Below, one piece after another: positions 46,301-53,648 of a stretch of DNA of 64,000 nt. The notes below the pieces were generated by a model, which did not search any database, was not told the origin of the DNA, and saw nothing but the letters and a program-made list of their open reading frames with translations. Within the stretch, counting starts at the first letter, position 1, and every line of letters starts with the position of its first letter. This DNA comes from Jeotgalibaca sp. MA1X17-3. GTDB taxonomy: Bacteria; Bacillota; Bacilli; Lactobacillales; Aerococcaceae. The stretch covers positions 1,411,001-1,475,000 of the forward strand of contig NZ_CP090983.1 in NCBI RefSeq assembly GCF_021513155.1. The letters run 5' to 3'. A program made the position numbers and the translations under genes.

Positions 46301-46329
46301 AGTGTACACTATATCGGTAACATTGTAAA
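46301..46329 (-). promoter_or_regulatory. probable promoter of tig with palindromic -10
   Basis: -35 TTTACA (46324-46329), a 17-base spacer and -10 TACACT (46301-46306). The -10 forms half of the perfect palindrome AGTGTACACT (46301-46310). Confidence 0.55.
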
Positions 46330-46415
46330 TAAAAAGAAATGGTGGTAATATTTTACAGAAAAGATTTATTGATAAAACTGTTTTTAACGGCATTAAAAAA
46401 GGAAGTGAATATACC

Positions 46416-47060
46416 ATGACTTTCAATTATCCGAACGGAAAAGCCTATAATGGCAATGAAAAGAAGGAAAGTCCGAAGAAAAAAACTTCTGAAAAAAATA
46501 AACAAACTATTAATTATGGAAAAAGAGGGATGAATTTAGAAGATCATTTAAATCGCTCCAACCAATTTTATCTTGAAAATAAAGTAGCTGTTATTCATAA
46601 AAAACCAACTCCGATCCAAGTGGTGAAGGTAGATTATCCTAAAAGAAGTGCGGCTGTCATTAAAGAAGCTTATTACCGTCACTCCTCTACTACTGACTTT
46701 AATGGTGTTTATAAGGGGTTTTACCTTGATTTTGAAGCAAAAGAAACAAAAAATAAAAGTTCTTTTCCTTTAAAGAATTTTCACGAACATCAAATCCAAC
46801 ATATGTTACACGTTCAAAATCAACATGGAATCGTCTTTGTCATTATTCAGTTCACCACATTGAATCGTGTATTTCTATTAGAATATGAACATCTTCGTAT
46901 TTTTTGGGAAAATCAGGATCATGCTGGAGGAAGAAAATCGATTCCTTTACCATACATAGAAGAACATAGTTTTGAATTACGCTATGAGTTTAATCCTCCC
47001 TTGGATTATTTAAAAGCAGTTGACCTTCTTCTATTACATACACAAAATGAAAACTTATAA
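46416..47060 (+). CDS. recU: Holliday junction resolvase RecU
   Basis: Cuts Holliday junctions during recombination and repair in Firmicutes. The 214-residue protein has a basic, flexible N-terminus (about 1-35), then KRGMNLEDHLNRSNQFYL, VVKVDYPKRSAAVIKEAYYR, and the metal site STTDFNGVYKGFYLDFEAKET, with FPLKNFHEHQI after it. These give the Asp, Glu and Lys of the catalytic centre. GGAAGTGA precedes the ATG. It is followed after 12 bases by pbp1A, the conserved recU-ponA pair, and is divergent from tig. Confidence 0.96.
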   Translation: MTFNYPNGKAYNGNEKKESPKKKTSEKNKQTINYGKRGMNLEDHLNRSNQFYLENKVAVIHKKPTPIQVVKVDYPKRSAAVIKEAYYRHSSTTDFNGVYKGFYLDFEAKETKNKSSFPLKNFHEHQIQHMLHVQNQHGIVFVIIQFTTLNRVFLLEYEHLRIFWENQDHAGGRKSIPLPYIEEHSFELRYEFNPPLDYLKAVDLLLLHTQNENL

Positions 47061-47072
47061 AGAGGTGGAACC

Positions 47073-49712
47073 ATGTCAAAGAAAAAAAGAACGCGGAATT
47101 CCCGTTCACAGTCAAACCGATCCACAAAACGAAATAAAAGAAAAAATGGGTCAAAAAATTCTATCTGGAAAAAAATCCTTTTATCAGCAGTTGGCTTAGT
47201 TGCCCTTGCCTTCCTATCAGGAGTATTGTTGTTCTTCTTTTATGCTTCTCAAGCTCCAGAAGTAAAACGAGCTGATTTAGTAGATGCAGTCCCTACACAA
47301 TTTCTTGATAAAGATGGGAATCTCTTCAAAGAGCTTGGAGCAAATGCACAAAATAGAGATTTAGTAGATGTAGAAGGAATTCCTCAAGTGTTACAAGATG
47401 CGATCCTTTCTGTTGAAGACCGAAGATTTTATGAACACAATGGGATTGATCCCGTACGTATAGTAGGAGCCTTTGCAGCCAATATTAGAGGTGGTGGTAT
47501 TTCTCAAGGTGGAAGCACCATTACTCAACAGCTCATTAAACTTTCCTACTTTTCACATACCGAAGAAGATCAAACGATAGAAAGAAAAGCAAAAGAAGCG
47601 TGGATGTCTATTCAATTAGAAAAAGAAGTTCCTAAAGATGAGATTTTAGCTCTATACATCAATAAAGTGTATATGGCGAATAATGTCTACGGAATGGGAA
47701 CTGCTGCTGAATATTATTTTGGAAAAGATTTAACTGATATTACCTTATCAGAAGCAGCTGCTTTAGCTGGGATGCCACAAGCACCTAATTATTATGATCC
47801 ATATACAAATCCAGAAGAACTAAAAAATAGAAGAGACCTTGTATTAGCAACCATGGTAGATAACGGAAAAATAACTGAAGCAGAAAGAGAAGAAGCTGCT
47901 AGTGTGTCCATTACTGAAAATTTAGTGGATCATACGAACGATAAAGATCAATCACTCATCATCGATGCCTATTTACAAATCGCTATGGATGAAGTAAAAG
48001 AAAAAACTGGTTTGGATGTCTCTCAAGGAGGAATGGTCGTTCAAACCAACTTAGATTTAGCTGCCCAACAACATCTATATGACACAGTGAACACCGATGA
48101 ATACATTCAATTCCCGAATGATGAAGTTCAAACGGCAGCCACTCTTGTAGATGTAGAGACAGGTGCCGTTACCGCTGTTATCGGAAACCGTAAAAAAAAT
48201 GTTCAATTAGGCATAAATTATGCTGATTTAACTGTAAAAAGTGTCGGCTCAACTATTAAACCGCTAATCGATTATGGTCCTGCTATTGAATACTTGGATT
48301 ATTCTACAGGTAAACTAGTTGTGGATGAAGAATGGTCTTATCCTAGTACTGGAGACCCTTTAAATAATTACGATAATGCTTTTAAAGGTGATATGACTGT
48401 ACGCGAAGCACTCGTTGACTCGCGTAACGTACCCGCAGCTAAAACACTTTTAGATGTAGGATTCGATAATGCTACTGCTTTCTTAAATAAGTTAGGGATT
48501 CAAATTACAAACAAAGATGAGAATGGTAATGAAACCAATGAATTATTTGACTCTAATGCAATTGGAGGAGAAATTTCTTCCGTTAACTTAGCCGCAGCTT
48601 ATGCTGCTTTTGCTAATGGTGGTACTTATAATGAACCATACACCGTTCAATCTGTACGTACTAGTGATGGAGAAATTTTTGAATTCAATCCAAAAGGCAC
48701 AACAGCAATGAAAGACTCTACTGCATATATGATTACTGATATGCTTAAAGATGTAGTAACTGAGAGTGCGCCAGAAGTTATTATTCCCGGTTTACCACAA
48801 GCTGGGAAAACAGGGACAACTGATTTTAATGATGTTGATCTCGAATTAGTTGGTGCAGAAGGATTAGATAATATTGGTAAAGATTCATGGTATGTAGGCT
48901 ATACAACAAACTATGCCCTTTCTGTTTGGATGGGGTACGAAGATACTAAAACAGAAGGACATTATTTAGATTATGAAACTCGTAGTATCACCCGGTATAT
49001 CTATAGAGAATTAATGAATTTTGTTCATCAAGACCTAGAACCATCTGATTGGACTCGACCTGACTCTGTTAAGGAAGAGCTAATGGAGAAATTTTCTAAT
49101 CCTATTATGAAACCAGGTCCAAATACACCAGCAAATTATCGTATTTCTGAGTTGTTTGTTTCTGGAACAGAGCCTACTTCAACCTCTAAGAAATACGGAA
49201 TTTCTCTAGAAGCACCAAAAGGATTAAAGGCTACTTATAATAAAGATAAAGATGAACTAGTCATTCAGTGGAACAAATATAAATCCTCACAGGATAATTC
49301 GACCCCACAATATACAATTACAGCTGGTTCAAATCCAATTAACACGACCGATACTCAGGTTACTATTAAGAATCCTGGAAAAGGAACGATAAATATTAGT
49401 CTAGTTGCAAAGTTAGGAACATCAACCTCCCCTTCTTCTACCATTTCTATTACGATTGAAGAACCAAAGAAAGAGGAGGAGGAAAAAGAAGAAGAGAAAG
49501 AGTCTGAAAAAGAAAGTCAAGAATCAGCTTCTTCTAGTTCTGAAGAGTCTTCCTCAGAAGAAGAGTCCTCTTCATCCATAGAAGAATCTTCTGAATCAAA
49601 AGAAGAGGAAGAAGAAAGTATAGATGATGCTGAAGACGAAAATGAAGAGAATGAGGAAGAGGAGGAAGAAGATCAAGAAGAGGAAGAAGTTACTCCTGAT
49701 TCCGATTCATAA
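47073..49712 (+). CDS. pbp1A: class A penicillin-binding protein 1A (transglycosylase/transpeptidase)
   Basis: Polymerises and cross-links peptidoglycan outside the membrane. The 879-residue protein starts with a basic tail of about 30 residues and one membrane anchor (ILLSAVGLVALAFLSGVLLFFFY). The GT51 domain has EDRRFYEHNGID with the catalytic Glu, GGSTITQQLIKL, and LYINKVYMANNVYGMGTAAEYYFGK. The transpeptidase domain has the SxxK motif in SVGSTIKP, SRN as SxN, and KTGTTD. A fibronectin type III-like domain follows (about 705-795). The last 84 residues or so are almost only Glu, Ser, Asp and Lys. The ribosome site is AGAGGTGG. It is the family usually called ponA in Bacillus. Confidence 0.95.
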   Translation: MSKKKRTRNSRSQSNRSTKRNKRKNGSKNSIWKKILLSAVGLVALAFLSGVLLFFFYASQAPEVKRADLVDAVPTQFLDKDGNLFKELGANAQNRDLVDVEGIPQVLQDAILSVEDRRFYEHNGIDPVRIVGAFAANIRGGGISQGGSTITQQLIKLSYFSHTEEDQTIERKAKEAWMSIQLEKEVPKDEILALYINKVYMANNVYGMGTAAEYYFGKDLTDITLSEAAALAGMPQAPNYYDPYTNPEELKNRRDLVLATMVDNGKITEAEREEAASVSITENLVDHTNDKDQSLIIDAYLQIAMDEVKEKTGLDVSQGGMVVQTNLDLAAQQHLYDTVNTDEYIQFPNDEVQTAATLVDVETGAVTAVIGNRKKNVQLGINYADLTVKSVGSTIKPLIDYGPAIEYLDYSTGKLVVDEEWSYPSTGDPLNNYDNAFKGDMTVREALVDSRNVPAAKTLLDVGFDNATAFLNKLGIQITNKDENGNETNELFDSNAIGGEISSVNLAAAYAAFANGGTYNEPYTVQSVRTSDGEIFEFNPKGTTAMKDSTAYMITDMLKDVVTESAPEVIIPGLPQAGKTGTTDFNDVDLELVGAEGLDNIGKDSWYVGYTTNYALSVWMGYEDTKTEGHYLDYETRSITRYIYRELMNFVHQDLEPSDWTRPDSVKEELMEKFSNPIMKPGPNTPANYRISELFVSGTEPTSTSKKYGISLEAPKGLKATYNKDKDELVIQWNKYKSSQDNSTPQYTITAGSNPINTTDTQVTIKNPGKGTINISLVAKLGTSTSPSSTISITIEEPKKEEEEKEEEKESEKESQESASSSSEESSSEEESSSSIEESSESKEEEEESIDDAEDENEENEEEEEEDQEEEEVTPDSDS

Positions 49713-49718
49713 TCCTTT

Positions 49719-49756
49719 AAAAAAAGCCAGTGCTGAAAAATCAGCACTGGCTTTTT
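49719..49756. terminator. bidirectional terminator between pbp1A and dnaD
   Basis: A perfect 11-base stem (GCCAGTGCTGA/TCAGCACTGGC) with a four-base loop, A7 on one side and T5 on the other, between convergent genes. Confidence 0.95.
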
Positions 49757-49764
49757 GTATAAAC

Positions 49765-50454
49765 TTATTCAGAATCAGGTTCTAGCCAGTTAAATAGAGG
49801 AACATGTTCCGTATTTGAACTCGAGGGGATTCCTGCTTGATAATCGGAGAACTTTTTACTCTCTTGTTTAATCTCGTTTGGAGTACGTATATTTTTCTTT
49901 TCCCAAGATAATAGAATTCGATCGATATATCTCAAGTTATATTTTTGATTTAATACGGCTTCTCTCAAAGCTTCTAAGATAATTTCTTTTTTATAATGAT
50001 CTTTATCTAACCAATCACTGATTGTTTGAATTTCAATAGGCGTTAATAATCTTCCAAACTCTTGTTGAAAGATACTTAATAAATCTATCTCATTTTCGGT
50101 ACTCTTTACATGCTCCTGTTCTTTTGATAGGAGCATACTTAACTTTTTATATAAAGGTTCTAAAGAATATTGATCGGAAACCTTACCAGTTTCATCTTTT
50201 TCAGTTTGAATTCGAATAATACTTTTTTGAATAAGACTATGTAAAACTGAAAAAAGCTCTGCATCTTCTTTCCCCATACGTTTTGCGATGGTATTAATAT
50301 TCGGAAATAAAATGTTTCGATCTAAATAACTTTGCAGCTGAATGACAAAAATCAGTTCGGTTTCATTTAATCCAACTGAAGTATAGTTAGCCAGTAAAAC
50401 ATTATGAACAACCGTTTGACCTTCTTTTAGCCACATTTCCCACACTTTTTCCAC
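49765..50454 (-). CDS. dnaD: primosomal protein DnaD
   Basis: Loads the replicative helicase in initiation and restart in low-GC Gram-positives. The 229-residue protein has an N-terminal winged-helix oligomerisation domain (about 15-110: NYTSVGLNETELIFVIQLQSYL and INTIAKRMG). The DnaD/DnaB2 C-terminal domain follows (about 125-200: FQQEFGRLLTPIEIQTISDWL, EALREAVLNQKYNLRYIDRILLSWEKK). The start is GTG, six bases from GAGG. It follows asnS. The endonuclease III gene nth, often found next, is absent here. Confidence 0.93.
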   Translation of the reverse strand: MEKVWEMWLKEGQTVVHNVLLANYTSVGLNETELIFVIQLQSYLDRNILFPNINTIAKRMGKEDAELFSVLHSLIQKSIIRIQTEKDETGKVSDQYSLEPLYKKLSMLLSKEQEHVKSTENEIDLLSIFQQEFGRLLTPIEIQTISDWLDKDHYKKEIILEALREAVLNQKYNLRYIDRILLSWEKKNIRTPNEIKQESKKFSDYQAGIPSSSNTEHVPLFNWLEPDSE

Positions 50455-50552
50455 GTTAACCTCGCCTCTCTTTCATATAAAACAGAAGATGGAATGGTTG
50501 CAAAAATTTGCTACCACTCCATTCTTTTTTAATTCCTTTTTGTTACGATTTT

Positions 50553-51851
50553 TTATGGATAAATACGATTCAAAAGACGTGGGAATGGGATAGATTCACG
50601 AATATGTTCCGTTCCTGAAATCCAAGTTACCATTCTTTCCAATCCTAAACCAAATCCAGAGTGAGGAACAGAGCCATACTTACGTAAGTCTAAGTACCAA
50701 CTATATTCTTCTGAATCTAAACCAAACTTAACAATTTGATCTTTCAATTTTTCATAGTCAACTTCACGTTCACTACCACCGATAATTTCACCGTATCCTT
50801 CTGGAGCAATCATATCTGCACAAAGAACAACATCTTCACGATCAGGATGTTCTTTCATGTAGAAAGGTTTGATACTCTTTGGATAGTTTAAAATGAAAAT
50901 TGGTTTGTCTGATTGATTGGCAATAAAGGTTTCATGAGGAGATCCAAAGTCATCTCCCCATTTAATATCTTCGAAGCCATTCTTTTGTAGCAACTCAACC
51001 GCTTCATCGTAACTAATTCGGTCATAAGGTAACTGTGTATATTTTTTTAATAATTCTTTGTCTCTTTCTAAAGTGTCTAGATACAAATCACAATTCTTTA
51101 AAACAGAGGTAATTAAATAACTTACATATTTTTCTTGTATTTCTAGACTTTCATCTTGGTGCATAAATGCCATTTCAGGTTCCATCATCCAAAATTCAAT
51201 TAAATGACGGCGTGTTTTAGATTTTTCTGCACGGAAAGTAGGACCAAAAGAAAAGACTTTTCCAAAAGCCATTGCAGCTGCTTCCATGTATAGTTGTCCA
51301 CTTTGTGATAGATAAGCTTCTTGATCAAAATATTCTGTATGGAATAATTCAGTAGTTCCTTCAGGAGCACTTCCCGTTAAAATGGGTGGATCAACTTTAA
51401 GGAATCCTTCCTCATTGAAAAACTCATACGTCGCGCGAATAATTTCATTTCTAATTTTCATAATAGCGTGCTGTTTACTAGAACGAAGCCATAAATGACG
51501 ATGATCCATCAAGAATTCAGTTCCGTGCTCTTTCGGTGTAATCGGATAGTCATGACTTTCACCAACTACGGTTATATTTTGAACCAATAGTTCAAAACCC
51601 AATTTAGAACGGGTATCTTCTTGTACAATTCCTTGAACGATAACCGATGTTTCTTGTGTAAGAGATTTTGCTACATCAAATATCTCTTCTCCTACATCAT
51701 TTTTTACTACGATTCCTTGGAAAAAGTGATCTCCGTCTCGTAGTTGTAGGAAGGCAATCTTTCCAGAGCTACGTTTGTTCGTAATCCATGCTCCAATTTC
51801 TACTTCTTTTCCTACATATTCTTTTGCATTTTTCATTGTTATTCGATTCAA
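50553..51851 (-). CDS. asnS: asparagine--tRNA ligase
   Basis: Class IIb aminoacyl-tRNA synthetase charging tRNA-Asn. The 432-residue protein has an N-terminal OB-fold anticodon-binding domain (about 15-110: VEIGAWITNKRSSGKIAFLQLRDG). The catalytic core has motif 1 near HRHLWLRSSKQHAIMKIRNEI, motif 2 FRAEKSKTRRHLIEFWMMEPEM and motif 3 GFGLGLERMVTWISG. The Asn-specific core separates it from AspS. The start is TTG, eight bases from AAGGGG. It lies in the run dinG-ypmB-aspB-asnS-dnaD. No T-box leader was seen upstream. Confidence 0.96.
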   Translation of the reverse strand: MNRITMKNAKEYVGKEVEIGAWITNKRSSGKIAFLQLRDGDHFFQGIVVKNDVGEEIFDVAKSLTQETSVIVQGIVQEDTRSKLGFELLVQNITVVGESHDYPITPKEHGTEFLMDHRHLWLRSSKQHAIMKIRNEIIRATYEFFNEEGFLKVDPPILTGSAPEGTTELFHTEYFDQEAYLSQSGQLYMEAAAMAFGKVFSFGPTFRAEKSKTRRHLIEFWMMEPEMAFMHQDESLEIQEKYVSYLITSVLKNCDLYLDTLERDKELLKKYTQLPYDRISYDEAVELLQKNGFEDIKWGDDFGSPHETFIANQSDKPIFILNYPKSIKPFYMKEHPDREDVVLCADMIAPEGYGEIIGGSEREVDYEKLKDQIVKFGLDSEEYSWYLDLRKYGSVPHSGFGLGLERMVTWISGTEHIRESIPFPRLLNRIYP

Positions 51852-51869
51852 CTTTATTACCCCTTCACG

Positions 51870-53066
51870 TCAATTTCTATTTGATTTCAACTGAATAAAT
51901 TGCTTTATTCGTTTGATTGCTTCTGTTAGGTTTTCTTTATTTAATGTGTAACTAATACGAACATAATCAGGAAAGCCAAAGCCATCTCCACCAACAACCG
52001 CTACATGTCCTTCTTCTAAAAGTCCAAGAGCAAAATCAGAGACAGTTGAATAACCGGTCATGGTCGCTGCTTCCTTTGCATTTACAAATATATAAAAGGC
52101 TCCCTGGGGCTTTGTAGCCTGAAAACCAGGAATCGATTCAATAAGCGGAAAGAAATAATCTAACCGTTTCTCAAATTCCTCTCTCATTTCATTTACAAAA
52201 TTTTGATTTCCTGTTAGAGCTGCTAAAGCTGCATATTGACTAACAGATGCAGGATTAGAAGTAGAATGACTCGCTAGTTGAATCATTTTGCCAATCACTT
52301 CTTGATTTCCCATTGCATATCCAATTCTCCAACCAGTCATAGCATAACTTTTAGAGACACCATTGATAATAATCGACTGATTTTTAATTTCTTCTGAAAG
52401 AGAAGCAATGGAAACCGCTTCTTGTTGATGGTAGCAAAGACGGTAATATATTTCATCTGAAATAATCAAAATATTATGTTCTACTGCCCAATTGCCTATT
52501 TCTCTTAATTCCTCTTCCGTATAAACCGCACCCGTTGGATTATTAGGAGAATTCAAAATAATCGCAACCGTTTTATTAGTACGATGTTTTTCCAACATCT
52601 CTAACGATATTTTGAAATTATTTTCGGGTACACCGTCAATTAAGATATTTTTCCCACCTGCTAATTTTACTTGTTCAGTGTAACTAACCCAGTAGGGAGA
52701 TGGAATGATTACTTCATCTTCAGGATTTAATATCACTTGAAATAAAGTATAAAGCGCATTTTTAGCTCCGTCAGAAACCATCACTTGATTTAATTCGTAC
52801 TGAACTCCATCTGTTTCTTGATGATAATCAATGATTGCTTGCCGCAACGGTAAAATTCCAGCACTCGGTGTATAATGATTCACTTTATTTTCTTGAATTG
52901 CTTGGATGGCAGCATCACGAATATTTTTGGGAGTTTCAAAGTCCGGCTCTCCTACTGTCAGACTAATAATATCCGCACCTTTTGCTTTCATTGCTTTTAC
53001 TTTTGTGGAAGTTGCTAATGTTGGAGATTCTGCCACTAAAGACATTCGTTTGGAAATTCGTACCAT
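51870..53066 (-). CDS. aspB: aspartate/aromatic aminotransferase, PLP-dependent class I
   Basis: Pyridoxal-phosphate aminotransferase, probably aspartate aminotransferase making oxaloacetate and glutamate. The protein of about 398 residues has SLTVGEPDFETP, the substrate-binding NSPNNPTGAVY, the PLP-contacting ISDEIYYRL, and the Schiff-base Lys in NGVSKSYAMTGWRIGY. The substrate Arg is in VRISYTL. I chose the ATG at 53066 (MVRISKRMSL) after GAGGTGA. The position between ypmB and asnS is the conserved aspB locus of Bacilli, which supports the aspartate specificity. Confidence 0.92.
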   Translation of the reverse strand: MVRISKRMSLVAESPTLATSTKVKAMKAKGADIISLTVGEPDFETPKNIRDAAIQAIQENKVNHYTPSAGILPLRQAIIDYHQETDGVQYELNQVMVSDGAKNALYTLFQVILNPEDEVIIPSPYWVSYTEQVKLAGGKNILIDGVPENNFKISLEMLEKHRTNKTVAIILNSPNNPTGAVYTEEELREIGNWAVEHNILIISDEIYYRLCYHQQEAVSIASLSEEIKNQSIIINGVSKSYAMTGWRIGYAMGNQEVIGKMIQLASHSTSNPASVSQYAALAALTGNQNFVNEMREEFEKRLDYFFPLIESIPGFQATKPQGAFYIFVNAKEAATMTGYSTVSDFALGLLEEGHVAVVGGDGFGFPDYVRISYTLNKENLTEAIKRIKQFIQLKSNRN

Positions 53067-53081
53067 TTTATTCACCTCGTT

Positions 53082-53561
53082 TTAAATGTTTTCATACTCA
53101 CGAATGGTTTCACCCGTATAAACAGATATTAAAAAATAGCCAATCGAGCCATCTTCATTTTTATAAGCTATTTCCCAAAAAGGATCCTCTGTTTCAATAC
53201 CAATACGTGCTTCCAGGATTTTAAATGGTTCTTTTTCCGCTTGCAAGATTGATTTCGCTTCTTCTTCGGTAACTATTGCATCAGCATCTAAAAGAAGCGT
53301 ATCTCCTCCATCTTGCTTGATGACGACATAAAAATGATCTAGATTTTCGGTAAATCCTTCCACTGTAAAATAGGTTTCTTCGGATCCATTATACCAATAG
53401 AAATCTTTTACATCCTCAATACCTGCTAGTTCTTGCGCAATTATTTTTGCTTCTTTTTCAGCTTGTACGAGTGGTTGTTGAGAGCGGAAAAAGATAGTAT
53501 AGGAGCTGACAATTAATAAGAAAAGCAAAAAGATAGAAGCAATTGTAAATTTTCTTTTCAT
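53082..53561 (-). CDS. ypmB: YpmB-like membrane-anchored protein (DUF5590, PepSY-like)
   Basis: A 159-residue protein with one N-terminal membrane segment (FTIASIFLLFLLIVSSYTIFF) and an extracytoplasmic domain of two PepSY-like units, for example AEKEAKIIAQELAGIEDVKDFYWYNG and the closing FWEIAYKNEDGSIGYFLISVYTGE. It matches YpmB of the dinG-ypmB-aspB locus. The family has no established function; PepSY-like domains often modulate peptidases at the cell surface. Spacing of 15 bases to aspB indicates an operon. Confidence 0.82.
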   Translation of the reverse strand: MKRKFTIASIFLLFLLIVSSYTIFFRSQQPLVQAEKEAKIIAQELAGIEDVKDFYWYNGSEETYFTVEGFTENLDHFYVVIKQDGGDTLLLDADAIVTEEEAKSILQAEKEPFKILEARIGIETEDPFWEIAYKNEDGSIGYFLISVYTGETIREYENI

Positions 53562-53648
53562 TGAAATACCCTCTCCCTTTTATATTCCACTCTTATTCAT
53601 TTATTATTCTATCATACTCAAATTAATCGTAAATGGGAATGACTCTTT

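Noticed and set aside
46340..46415. Promoter for recU on the plus strand
   Set aside because: One must exist, but no hexamer pair with acceptable spacing was convincing, so none was annotated.
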